This document shows, in pieces, positions 9,453 to 18,131 of a stretch of 64,000 bases of DNA (its first letter is position 1; every line of letters begins with the position of its first letter). The translations under genes were made by a program, and so were the position numbers. This stretch comes from Paenibacillus swuensis (GTDB taxonomy: Bacteria > Bacillota > Bacilli > Paenibacillales > DY6), in assembly GCF_001644605.1 (NCBI RefSeq), contig NZ_CP011388.1, forward strand, positions 513,501 through 577,500. The letters are read 5' to 3'. The notes beneath the pieces were generated by a model that was not told the DNA's origin, did no database searches, and saw only the letters and a list, made by a program, of their open reading frames with translations.

Positions 9453-9629
9453 TCATTTCCAAATATGATTAGTTCTGAAACTACCTATATTTCGGGTTAC
9501 TTTCATTTTACTTCCGAATAACAATTCTCTTACTTGCGTAGCAACCTCATTCGGAGAATGATTATTGGTTGTATGGATGTATATTGTCTCAGCATAATCG
9601 ATTAGCCAATGAGCGAATTCTTGATGAGC
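9453..9629 (-). pseudogene. C-terminal fragment of a P-loop kinase-like protein
   Basis: An open stretch of 58 codons reads AHQEFAHWLIDYAETIYIHT, then TNNHSPNEVATQVRELL. The hydrophobic strand followed by DTT/HTT-like residues and SPNEVA is the usual C-terminal end of small P-loop kinases of the adenylate/shikimate type and of uncharacterised AAA family ATPases. A stop codon directly upstream and absence of the Walker A region indicate a truncated relic. Identity is by eye only. Confidence 0.4.
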
Positions 9630-10254
9630 CTAAAATTATCACCCGTCTCTCTATCTATGTCACCACGGTTGTACAACCGATAATTTTTATCGTTACAATA
9701 AAGTTAGTGAAACGAAAATTTATGAAAGTTTCGCACTTCTGTAAATCGCATGGCATGACCGTCCCGCAAAAGCCAATTCCAGAATTTATCGCGGCAGTAG
9801 CGAAATGAAATAATAGGTTACATCGATCATGGCATTCCAGTCATGGATGTCGCTTAGAAACTATCGTTGTCCGTACAACACTACAAATCAGAAATAAGTG
9901 ATTCCCCCGGAGGGGGTTTAAATTTAACCCAAATGTCATCCTACCGATCTGGGAAGAACACAGAAAGTTTAGTAATCCCCAGTTCTGAACACACTCATTT
10001 GCAGATACCGTCTTGGTTGTGAATAAGAGATAATGCTCTTACCTTTAGGCACCTTGCCGCAGCTGGCGGTGAATAAGCTTCCAGGTTTCCAGAGAATACA
10101 TAAAGAAAGGGTCCAGTTTATCCAAATTGTTACGCTAGGAGCGGGCAATAAATGATACTTAGCTCTCCAAATTTTCTTCAATGCAATCCATCTCAACTAG
10201 CGCATAATTTTCCATCAAATCTCTGCAGTACACATAGAAGGAAGAGTTAGAAAC
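9630..10254. other. non-coding decay zone
   Basis: About 600 bases with no convincing gene. Short frames on both strands (for example LDKLDPFFMYSLETWKLI on the minus strand near 10100, followed by several stops) look like worn remnants of one or more genes I cannot name. A perfect CCCCC/GGGGG mini-hairpin occurs near 9905. Confidence 0.4.
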
Positions 10255-10590
10255 ATGGTGATTAATGCATTGTAGAATCTCAGTCTGCGGATATCACGCG
10301 CTATAATGGCTGTGGAGAAGCCTGTAAGGTTGTCCACACCCGAAATGAACAATGAATCCGTCCTGCTTAAGCTTACATTGGAGGTGCCCTCGGCATTTTT
10401 CGCTGTAAATTTAAGCGCTTTTTGTTTGCTAATAAACTTTCCCCAAAATCTTCACTAAAAAAATATCTTTACTCTTACTTATATATTGGTTCTGAGACGC
10501 TTGTTTCACATGTAATCACATCTTGTACTGAGTTGGTAATCATGTTGTTCTTGGACTCAAAGAATTAACGAACCCAGCCACCTTTAAGGG
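10255..10590 (-). pseudogene. degenerate paralogue of the 6562-7068 lipoprotein domain
   Basis: On the minus strand, about 10555-10495 reads SKNNMITNSVQDVI, matching SKDNMIINSVQDAI of the intact lipoprotein. Further along, 10400-10260 reads FTAKNAEGTSNV and LFISGVDNLTGFSTAII, matching FYISGNGQMTGFF. The pieces are in different frames, separated by about 90 bases of unrelated AT-rich sequence, and lack a signal peptide. This is therefore a broken second copy. Confidence 0.5.
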
Positions 10591-10608
10591 GTCATGGATT
10601 TCTCAAAA

Positions 10609-11865
10609 CTATATGCTAGATAAGTTAACGAACTTATCCCATTCATTTAATCTGAGGTTCAATATTTTTGTGATTTTCTCGTAATAATTATAAGAAACTG
10701 AAAAGTTAAAAAGATCTGTTCCTTCTGCATTGTTGACTTTCTCAGTTAGAATTTGCTCTGACATACAATGTTCGATAGTGTTCCAATTTTCAATATGTTG
10801 ACTTCCAGATAAAAATCGATCCCATATCTGAAGTTCATCACACAAAACAGAAAAATATAATAAAGGGGTTGTACTATAATCGTATTTTACTTTTGAGATA
10901 TTATGGTGAGCTACCGCGCTACATGCCGGAATGATATGTTTACTCAAAACTCCCCTCGGATATTGTGAGTTTCGAGTAAATTCTTCGTGTAATGAAGGGT
11001 ATTTTTTAGTTTCATTACTTAACCAGTACCACACAGTTGAATATTTAAATAGCATTAATCCACTTGCAACTCCATGGTCAACAACTGGGATTTCATTATA
11101 TCCATTTTTGGCCATGAAGTAAGTGTAATCCCTCAAGTCTACTCCCGTCGCTTCATACTGTGATAATATATCTAACCCTGAAGTTGTATTAAACCCTAAA
11201 TCCCTAAGCCAAGGTATATTATCTAACTCATTTATTATTTGTTCTGCTATATTTATATTATTCGTTGGCTTTAGAGGGTATTCACCCACAAAAGACTCCC
11301 ATATACCCTTAAATAACAACATACTTTCTTGAGACATGTTGCCAATAAACTTTTCAATGCTACTCTGATTATATAAATTATCATAAGATAACACCGACTT
11401 TTGATTTTGTTCATCCTTATATTCCGAATACAAATAGCCAATATCATGGAGTAATGAAGCAAAGGTCCATTGAAAGATAAACATACGAATTGGCTTAGAA
11501 CTATTAATTGATCTATCTATAGCTCCCTTTAATATAGTAACAGTATCATATACATATATCCCCAATAAGAATAGATAAAGAGTATGAGCAGTGTGATCAG
11601 TTTGTTTATTATAAGTAATTCTACGTTTTAATTCTAGGGTAGCGACTTCTGAGCGTATAGGAAGCATCTCTGAAAAATCAGTTAACTTGAGTATTTTCTG
11701 TGCTATACTTTCAGCTTTCTGTATTCGTTGTATATCAGATCTAATCTGAAAAAAATCATGAAGTTCGACTGCTAAGCCTGGAATCATAAATCTCAAATAG
11801 CCTGCTGCCCCCGAGGCCTTTTTAAAATGCGTGAGTAATACCTCATTAATTCCAAATATATACAT
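10609..11865 (-). CDS. HD-domain protein of a putative defence operon
   Basis: A 418-residue protein with the residues of an HD metal-dependent phosphohydrolase in order: DHTAH (His91/94), LLHDIGY (His140-Asp141), VVDHG (Asp263-His264), VAHHN (His320/321) and LCDELQIWDR (Asp343). The DHG, AHHN and CDELQ-WDR pattern resembles the HD-CE type of HD domain that others have described in bacterial conflict proteins; that sub-assignment is from memory. The ATG is preceded by AAGGGG six bases upstream. It is the last gene of a three-gene minus-strand cluster, 18 bases after the reverse transcriptase, so it is probably co-translated. It may hydrolyse a nucleotide or nucleic-acid product as an effector or regulator. 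Low GC like its neighbours. No terminator is obvious downstream, where a pseudogene begins. Confidence 0.65.
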   Translation of the reverse strand: MYIFGINEVLLTHFKKASGAAGYLRFMIPGLAVELHDFFQIRSDIQRIQKAESIAQKILKLTDFSEMLPIRSEVATLELKRRITYNKQTDHTAHTLYLFLLGIYVYDTVTILKGAIDRSINSSKPIRMFIFQWTFASLLHDIGYLYSEYKDEQNQKSVLSYDNLYNQSSIEKFIGNMSQESMLLFKGIWESFVGEYPLKPTNNINIAEQIINELDNIPWLRDLGFNTTSGLDILSQYEATGVDLRDYTYFMAKNGYNEIPVVDHGVASGLMLFKYSTVWYWLSNETKKYPSLHEEFTRNSQYPRGVLSKHIIPACSAVAHHNISKVKYDYSTTPLLYFSVLCDELQIWDRFLSGSQHIENWNTIEHCMSEQILTEKVNNAEGTDLFNFSVSYNYYEKITKILNLRLNEWDKFVNLSSI

Positions 11866-11883
11866 TATACACCCCTTAAGAGT

Positions 11884-14800
11884 TTAATTTCGCCCGTTAT
11901 AACCAGCAGGTGCTGTTTTAATTTCAACTGGTAGTCTTGGTTGAATTGTTGTTTTAAAAATTGTAGGATCTATTTCAAATACACTCACAGCAATCTGGTT
12001 GTTTCCATGTACATGCGCAATTAATCTATCATGTTTCGTATATGGTGCTTGTGCTGTTGAACCCCCAAACTCACCGGAATTTGCCAATATAACTGGTTGA
12101 TACATATGATAATGTAGTGCACCTACCATAGTATCAAATGTATGTACATCTTTGTTCATCGCTGCTACAACAAAAATGTCTGATACTTCTCGTAAATCTG
12201 CCACTAAAGACAGATCGGTGGCGTCAAAGCAAATTGAGCCGGCAACATGGACCGATAAGTTATCACCTTTTTTAAATTCCACAAGAACCTGGTAAGGTCT
12301 ATGTCCCTTTATACCCATGGTTTTCTCTATAGCTGTCATATGATATTTACCTTGGCGTACTTCAATAAATTCCCTTCCAGAACTGTTTTCTGATCTTAAT
12401 AACCATAAAGCTTGGTTAACTGTTTCCTTAAGTGATTCATGGTGTATAAATGTCATCCCAGCAAAGATACTAGCTTTTGTTGAATCCGAAAGTCTTCGTA
12501 ATAGCCAGATGTCATCCGGATGAATTGATAATTCAGGGAATACAATCAAATCTACTACATTTGATTCTTTTAAACTTTGTGCTTCAATCCAAGCCTTTAA
12601 TTGGAGTCTAACAATATTGCATACTGATGCAATATGAGAACGGTGACGAGCCCGATAAGATTGTGTCCAATTAATAGGATCTTTCTCATTAAAATCATTT
12701 ACTTTTGGAAGTAGAGTTTGGACAATCGCAACTCGAAATAACAAATTATTTTTCTGATAGTTTATTGTTGGTATAACATAAACTGGTGTCTTAGTTGATT
12801 TACCAAACAACTTAGATTGGTGTTTAATCCTTATAATGATTAACTCTAAAAGATCGGATGTGTTTTTAATCTTGTAAAAGTCATTTATTAAGTTCCCATG
12901 TAAATTTATCCCTGGCCACTGAAGCATTCTAATTAATAATTCACTCAACCAAGGGGTAATTGGGTCTTGGGTAGAACTTAATCCTTTTGCTGAATTTAAC
13001 AAGCCTAGTCTACGACTATACCATGTCGATCTTAAACCATTATATCGCCCAACACACTCACGTGAAAGAAATGTTGAAGCAGTGAAATCGTTTTCTCCTG
13101 TAAAACATGCCCTTAATATACTCCCCAATCCATATAGCCAAGCTTGATTTGATTTTACCCATGAAGGTATAGCATAAGTGGAGCCACTTTCTTCAACTTT
13201 ATTAATTGTAATTTTTAAATAGTTATCATTATCAAATTTCAAATGTTGTATCTCATTCCAGTTTTCACATTTAATTTGAATATTCCTTGGGGTTAGACCA
13301 TTATTCAAAGCATTTTCAATACCTTTTATTTTTAATAGTTTATATATTAATAGTAACAAGGCATTTTCCTGAAAAAAAGGGTTTTTATTACTTTGTATTA
13401 ACTTGAGTAATGGAATTTCTTTATTTTCTAGCAAATTAACTTTTGTTAGTGTTAAATCCTTAATTTCAGCAGGTACATATTGGTACCAATTAGAATTACG
13501 TGCAATTCTAACTTTGCAGATTTCTACGGCAAGATCAGAACGATTCTGCACTAATAAAATAATAACTTTCTTTTGTTCTTTATCATCCATCTTACGAAGT
13601 AATCGTATAAACCAATGTACAAATTTTTTTTTATTTGGATGAAGTTGCTGTGCAATAAATGCTATTGATAACCACTGACTATTTTTTACCTCAATGTCTT
13701 TATATAATAAGACCTTATGTAATAGGTGGTATAGTTCAACCCCTTTCTCATCTTCAATTTCAAATGAATCGCCAACTGAAGCTAATAATAGCAGAGCTTG
13801 TTGCTTAACATACCATGGGGATTCTGCCCTTTCTACTAAAATACGCTTAGCAAAGGCTGACAACTCCTGACGAAAAGCCTCAATATCTACTGAGCTTGGA
13901 TACTCATTTTCTGAACGAAACCCTATTTCAACTGCTCCAGCCCTCAATATATCAGCTACAACATACTCTATAGTCTTAATTTCTTCCTCAGTTAAATTAG
14001 AATTTGGCTCCGGAAAGAGTTTATGTTCCAGTGACTCAATTACAGTCTCAAGCAACTCTATGTTTGGGTACAAATCTAACCCGCACTTCAAGAGCAAGGT
14101 TAAAGAAGGATTGCTAGCCCAACAAGCAATTAATTTACGTGCAGTTGTTTCATATTCATGATCAAGCATTTGACCTGAAGAAACATCCTCCAGTAGGGAT
14201 TCTTCTTCCCCCAATTTTTCATGAAGATCTGTCATTCCTCGGCGATATCGCAAAGATTTCACAATTCTCGTGGCCACAAATCGTTTTAAGGTATCATCTC
14301 TAACATCTATATTAGCGGTTGAAACTTTGGATAATAGTAGTTTATTTCCTTTATTCTCTTCGATATTCAAAATTCTTTCGGAAATTTGTAGTAAATTGTC
14401 TAGTCCTCCTGCAATTTGTTGCAGAGAATTCACATCTGGAGTACCGCTCAATACACCTTGAAAAATTGTCATTAAGGATGAAATATTATTCTGTGTTGAC
14501 ATTTGATCAAATGAAATTATTTTCGTTTTTCTATCATTGACTTTTAGCATTTTCTTAGCTTTAATACCATTTAAGTAATTCTTTAAGCATGCATTAATAT
14601 AATTGCATATTACATCAGAAATCTTGTTTATATCTTGACTATTAGTCGTCTCAACAACAATTCGTATGTCATCTACATATCTACAGTAATCCCTAATAAT
14701 AATTGATTCCATAGAATTTGAGTTAATTTCATTACCAACAAGTTGATCAAATTCTATTAAATATGCATTTGAAAAAAAACCGCCTGCCACGAGTCCCTGT

Positions 14801-15702
14801 GGTAACCCATCCTTTAGATCTTCCATCATAAAAAGACTATTATAATTACTAACTTCCCAATCCCAATTAAAAATTTTTTTTAATGCTTCCCAGAATTTAA
14901 CATCATCATTATACTCGACACCAAGATTATATGTTTTTAAGTAATTACTATATATCTTCTTTAACTGTAAGATTAAAGAGTTTCGATCAATATTGTTAAA
15001 GAATCCCTTTAAATCTATAGAAATAATATGTAGTCTTTCATTTGATCTCAATTTTGTTGAATAATGTTGACATATTTTATTAGGTCTGGACAAGAACAAC
15101 CGATAGTCATCGTAAAATTTACGATAAGTTAGTGAGTTTCCCCATCCATAACTTGCTTTGTCATGTTGTCCTTGCATTTTAATCCAACTGCAGTGTAGTC
15201 TGTTTCCATAACTATATATTCCTTTAGACTGTGCTTCTAAAAAGTTTACCTCCTCCGAAGGTCCTTGAGCAGTTTCAATAGAATCTGCTAAGCAAAGCAT
15301 AGCTGCAGTTGCAACGGTTTGATCTTTAATATTAATATGTGCTAATGGACGGAGTTTCTGACTTTTCTCTGACTCATTCAGAGGTTCTTTAGGATGCCAT
15401 AGATTTTCAGGAAGGTGATTTGTATCCTCAATTGTTGAGAATACCCAATTTGAATTTTTAGGTGCAGGAACTAATTTCATCTTATCTGGAAAAAAAGTGT
15501 TTTTTTGTAGCTTTTCAGACCATTTATTTATATTATTCTCCAAGTTTATAGTCGAGGCATCAAGCTCCAAAACATCAGCATACCAGTTATGTCTTCTTAT
15601 ATATTTTTGTGTTTTCTTCCACGCTTGAGACAAAACAACAAAATCTGATAGGAAGTTAATATTAGGAGCAATATTTGAATATTTATCAATAATATTTGAC
15701 AC
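11884..15702 (-). CDS. reverse transcriptase fused to a helical region and a C-terminal nitrilase domain (DRT1-like)
   Basis: A 1272-residue fusion. Numbering from the chosen start, the RT palm spans about residues 120-400: motif A ISIDLKGFFNNID (Asp230), motif B LPQGLVAGGFFSNAYL (about 300), motif C YCRYVDD (Asp344/345). Residues about 500-800 are helix-rich and HEAT-like. The end is a carbon-nitrogen hydrolase (nitrilase) domain with its triad: Glu1057 in VFPELS, Lys1119 in RQGKYHM, Cys1158 in GSICFDATD. RT-nitrilase fusions are known as defence-associated reverse transcriptases of type 1 (UG1 class) with relatives in other UG classes; that gives anti-phage defence as the likely role. Start GTG 15702 follows GGGGTG at good spacing; a TTG 21 bases earlier lacks one. 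Flanked by two HD-domain genes in one apparent operon. Strongly AT-rich relative to the core genes. Both catalytic centres look intact. Confidence 0.85.
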   Translation of the reverse strand: MSNIIDKYSNIAPNINFLSDFVVLSQAWKKTQKYIRRHNWYADVLELDASTINLENNINKWSEKLQKNTFFPDKMKLVPAPKNSNWVFSTIEDTNHLPENLWHPKEPLNESEKSQKLRPLAHINIKDQTVATAAMLCLADSIETAQGPSEEVNFLEAQSKGIYSYGNRLHCSWIKMQGQHDKASYGWGNSLTYRKFYDDYRLFLSRPNKICQHYSTKLRSNERLHIISIDLKGFFNNIDRNSLILQLKKIYSNYLKTYNLGVEYNDDVKFWEALKKIFNWDWEVSNYNSLFMMEDLKDGLPQGLVAGGFFSNAYLIEFDQLVGNEINSNSMESIIIRDYCRYVDDIRIVVETTNSQDINKISDVICNYINACLKNYLNGIKAKKMLKVNDRKTKIISFDQMSTQNNISSLMTIFQGVLSGTPDVNSLQQIAGGLDNLLQISERILNIEENKGNKLLLSKVSTANIDVRDDTLKRFVATRIVKSLRYRRGMTDLHEKLGEEESLLEDVSSGQMLDHEYETTARKLIACWASNPSLTLLLKCGLDLYPNIELLETVIESLEHKLFPEPNSNLTEEEIKTIEYVVADILRAGAVEIGFRSENEYPSSVDIEAFRQELSAFAKRILVERAESPWYVKQQALLLLASVGDSFEIEDEKGVELYHLLHKVLLYKDIEVKNSQWLSIAFIAQQLHPNKKKFVHWFIRLLRKMDDKEQKKVIILLVQNRSDLAVEICKVRIARNSNWYQYVPAEIKDLTLTKVNLLENKEIPLLKLIQSNKNPFFQENALLLLIYKLLKIKGIENALNNGLTPRNIQIKCENWNEIQHLKFDNDNYLKITINKVEESGSTYAIPSWVKSNQAWLYGLGSILRACFTGENDFTASTFLSRECVGRYNGLRSTWYSRRLGLLNSAKGLSSTQDPITPWLSELLIRMLQWPGINLHGNLINDFYKIKNTSDLLELIIIRIKHQSKLFGKSTKTPVYVIPTINYQKNNLLFRVAIVQTLLPKVNDFNEKDPINWTQSYRARHRSHIASVCNIVRLQLKAWIEAQSLKESNVVDLIVFPELSIHPDDIWLLRRLSDSTKASIFAGMTFIHHESLKETVNQALWLLRSENSSGREFIEVRQGKYHMTAIEKTMGIKGHRPYQVLVEFKKGDNLSVHVAGSICFDATDLSLVADLREVSDIFVVAAMNKDVHTFDTMVGALHYHMYQPVILANSGEFGGSTAQAPYTKHDRLIAHVHGNNQIAVSVFEIDPTIFKTTIQPRLPVEIKTAPAGYNGRN

Positions 15703-15818
15703 TGTGACACCCCGTATCCACAATTTCGTTTTTTATATAATTACCAGCTTAATATCATTAAATGTTGAAAAACACATAATATGACTTCAATTACTAGGTC
15801 CCATGGATACAGAAAAAA

Positions 15819-16778
15819 CTAATATTTTTGCCTGAACATTGCATTATTATCCAGCCCCTTAATGGATGATGTCCATTTTTCATCAAGAGGAATAGTGTTT
15901 ATAGCGTCTTCAGCCATTTGAAGTTTTGCATCCATCGAATCTATAAGGTGTAATGCTACAGCTTCTGCCAGCTGTGGTTGTACTGGGCTTCCCCATTCCG
16001 CAATGTTATGATGAGAAAGAACTAAATGTTGAAGTAACATAACTTTTTCAGAATTGACTTCCAATTTATTTAATATTGTTGCTTCCAATATCCAGTTAGT
16101 AGCTATAACAATGTGTCCAATTAACTTACCTTTAGTACTATAATCAGTTACCACTCCGATACTCGCTTCATATTCTTCAGTTTTTGCTATATCGTGGAGG
16201 ATAATTCCAGCAATTAAGAAGTCTTTGTTTAAAAAAGGGCGTTGATTACATAAAAAATCTCCAATCTCAAGCATGCGAACTATATGATAAGCAAGTCCAG
16301 CAAAATATGAATGATGATGTATTTTAGCTGCAGGATAATGTTCTAATTTCTTTTTTGCTTTCTTTACACAAAACTCAACAATTGTTCTTATTTCTTTATC
16401 TTTTATCTGACAAATATGCAAATTTATTTTATTTATTAATTCACTAGCTTCTATCGGTGCGCTACGGATATAATCTGTTATTTTAACATTATCCTTTGAA
16501 TTGACATTTTGGATATTGTTGATTTTAACTTGAAGCCTATCACGAAAATTTATTACAACCCCCTTTACCTTAACTAGAGTCATCACTTTAAACATATCTG
16601 TTTCATCGGGATTAACATCCCAATATTTGGCTGATATTTGTCCACTTGAATCGCTAAGAACTAAATCAAAATATTTTTTTTGTAGTGTACTGTTAGTTGT
16701 GTGCTTTGTCTCAAGTTCTTTTAATAAATAATAACCTGCAAATTCATAATCAAGTTTCAAATTTTTAATAAGTGTCAA
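15819..16778 (-). CDS. YhaM-like OB-fold/HD-domain 3'-5' exonuclease
   Basis: A 319-residue protein with the YhaM layout: an N-terminal OB fold (about 1-95, with FDLVLSDSSGQISAKYW and VVINFRDRLQVKI) and an HD domain. Metal ligands appear in order: KIHHHSYFAGLAYH (His154-156), GIILHDIAKTEEY (His195-Asp196), GKLIGH (His222), LSHHNIAEWGSPV (His256/257) and LIDSMDAKLQM (Asp280/284). YhaM proteins are cytoplasmic 3'-5' exonucleases acting on RNA and single-stranded DNA. Here the gene is first in the RT-nitrilase cluster, 116 bases upstream of it, so it may process the RT's template or product rather than serve housekeeping turnover. TTG start follows a run of G at five bases. A TATAAT-like box lies upstream at 16812-16817. 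Low GC argues that it came with the island and is not the chromosomal yhaM. Confidence 0.75.
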   Translation of the reverse strand: MTLIKNLKLDYEFAGYYLLKELETKHTTNSTLQKKYFDLVLSDSSGQISAKYWDVNPDETDMFKVMTLVKVKGVVINFRDRLQVKINNIQNVNSKDNVKITDYIRSAPIEASELINKINLHICQIKDKEIRTIVEFCVKKAKKKLEHYPAAKIHHHSYFAGLAYHIVRMLEIGDFLCNQRPFLNKDFLIAGIILHDIAKTEEYEASIGVVTDYSTKGKLIGHIVIATNWILEATILNKLEVNSEKVMLLQHLVLSHHNIAEWGSPVQPQLAEAVALHLIDSMDAKLQMAEDAINTIPLDEKWTSSIKGLDNNAMFRQKY

Positions 16779-17283
16779 AGTTTCCCCCCCCTATACTATT
16801 GGAATACTCATATTATAAATATACCATAATTTAACGATACATTATGACACATGCATTGTTTTAATGAGCTATTATAAGATTTGTCTTCAAACTAAGAACT
16901 TGAACACTATTGAAAAAATTTCCAGTTTATGAATTCGTGATAAATTTATTACGCAGCTTAAAGACCTAGCAATCATATAAAGAATCAGCCAAGAAAAATC
17001 AATAAGAAATCTTGATTTTTACCAGCATTACGATTACATTTCATGTTTTTTTGAGTCATTTGTCCACATCCATTAGTAGTGTTTGTCACTCCACCTCCTC
17101 CCGCCCCAATCACAATCTCCATAGGGCTTTCAAGCCCCGCTGAAACAGAAATAATCCGTGGGAATCAAAGGAAATACAATAAAACGAGCAAATAAAGTTT
17201 GATGTGAAACAGGAAAAAAGCAGGAGATAAAGCAGGATTTAAGGTGGAGGGAAGGCCTGATAAATCAAGGGATTCAAGGTTAT
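16779..17283. promoter_or_regulatory. AT-rich intergenic region with a candidate promoter for the RT cluster
   Basis: About 500 bases without a recognisable gene. On the minus strand a TATAAT box at 16812-16817 lies about 35 bases before the YhaM-like gene and is the best promoter candidate for the three-gene cluster. I see no good -35 hexamer. The part from 17030 to 17280 is less AT-rich and precedes the plus-strand gene at 17284. No retron-like msr/msd structure is evident by eye. Confidence 0.35.
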
Positions 17284-17607
17284 ATGTCCCATAGAATTGG
17301 AGTATTAAAAGAAAGAGAGCCGAGCGAAGATCAGGACAAATACCTGAAGATCGGTCGGCTCAGTAGTGAACTTTATTTGCCCAATGATAGAGGGTATAGT
17401 GACTCTAAGCTCTTGTCATTCTTTCAAGCCCTATCGGACTTTGACTGGACATACAGCAATGGTGCTTACAGCAAATACGGTGGAGGTTCGCTGAACCCTG
17501 ATGGACGGATGCAATTTGTGGGTACTAGGGCCGCATTGAAATCTTTCCCGATGGTGCTAAATGATCATGCAGGCATCCCTAATGACCAAAACAGAAATAT
17601 TGCTTAG
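17284..17607 (+). CDS. hypothetical 107-residue protein
   Basis: Unrecognised. The frame is Asp/Ser/Tyr-rich with a central YSNGAYSKYGGGSLNPDG segment, has no membrane helix or signal peptide, and is more GC-balanced than the surrounding defence genes. A strong hairpin with CACCCCCC/GGGGGGTG arms follows at 17621-17648, which supports a real transcribed gene. The region before the ATG has only a weak ribosome site. It could also be the 3' remnant of a longer gene. It runs opposite to both flanking defence clusters. Confidence 0.35.
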   Translation: MSHRIGVLKEREPSEDQDKYLKIGRLSSELYLPNDRGYSDSKLLSFFQALSDFDWTYSNGAYSKYGGGSLNPDGRMQFVGTRAALKSFPMVLNDHAGIPNDQNRNIA

Positions 17608-17620
17608 AATACTAAACCAA

Positions 17621-17648
17621 CACCCCCCAACAAGCTTAATGGGGGGTG
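17621..17648 (+). terminator. hairpin after the 107-residue gene
   Basis: Eight-base perfect arms CACCCCCC/GGGGGGTG around a 12-base loop, followed by GAACAAATTTT. Likely an intrinsic terminator, with a modest T-tract. Confidence 0.5.
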
Positions 17649-17787
17649 GAACAAATTTTATAGTCTTCCCCATCTAAACGAATATGGAGCAATCTGCACG
17701 TTGTACCATCTTTTAATTTTCATACTGTACTCAGCTGCACATTGAAATAGCGGCGTCATTCAAGAAGACTTTTCCGAAACACAAAAT

Positions 17788-17813
17788 GGCCCACCATTTG
17801 ATGGGTGGGTTTT
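17788..17813. terminator. terminator between convergent units
   Basis: The stem CCCACC/GGTGGG with loop atttgat is followed on the plus strand by GTTTTATT and lies directly downstream of the minus-strand helicase unit. It can act on plus-strand transcripts and possibly both ways. Confidence 0.5.
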
Positions 17814-17815
17814 AT

Positions 17816-18127
17816 TCATACTGTTTCCGGTACTTTTCCTTTGATATCTCTCATAAATTTCTGCACTTCTAATTCGCGATCAAACAATACTTCTGACAAT
17901 GATCCGTTTTGAGAAATTAGTTTTAGCAGCTTATCCTGTTTATCGAAATAATAAGTAAAATCAACAATGGCCCCATCATTCAAAGCACATCGTGTTTCTA
18001 CAATTAGTCCTGTGTAGCCATTTGAAAACTTTACGAACTCATAATTCGGAAGCTTTACATTTGCAATCAACTCTGACGGCAATATAACGTGGCCTTCAAT
18101 TAAGTTGTATAAATATCGAATATCCAC
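17816..18127 (-). CDS. small helicase-linked protein, unknown function
   Basis: A 103-residue cytoplasmic protein with no recognised domain. It reads as mixed alpha/beta: an N-terminal helix with DIRYLYNLIEGHVIL, beta strands around FVKFSNGYTGLIVE and AIVDFTYYFDKQDKLLKLI, and a basic C-terminus. GTG start. It begins four bases after the helicase stop, and the ribosome site GGAGGAG lies inside the end of the helicase gene, so translation is coupled. That arrangement suggests a dedicated partner of the helicase, for example a regulator, a substrate-recognition subunit or an immunity-type protein. None of these can be chosen from sequence. Confidence 0.6.
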   Translation of the reverse strand: MDIRYLYNLIEGHVILPSELIANVKLPNYEFVKFSNGYTGLIVETRCALNDGAIVDFTYYFDKQDKLLKLISQNGSLSEVLFDRELEVQKFMRDIKGKVPETV

Positions 18128-18131
18128 TATC

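Noticed and set aside
9569..9808. 79-codon plus-strand frame
   Set aside because: No ribosome site, no recognised homology, and it lies in a decay zone overlapping the minus-strand kinase fragment.
9969..10196. 75-codon minus-strand frame
   Set aside because: Trp/Ser-rich composition without ribosome site; the neighbouring frame looks like a better, though broken, relic.
11884..15702. Retron or group II intron reverse transcriptase
   Set aside because: There is no maturase or HNH part and no intron RNA domains, the protein is far too long for a retron RT, and no msr/msd-like structure is visible next to it. The nitrilase fusion points to a DRT.
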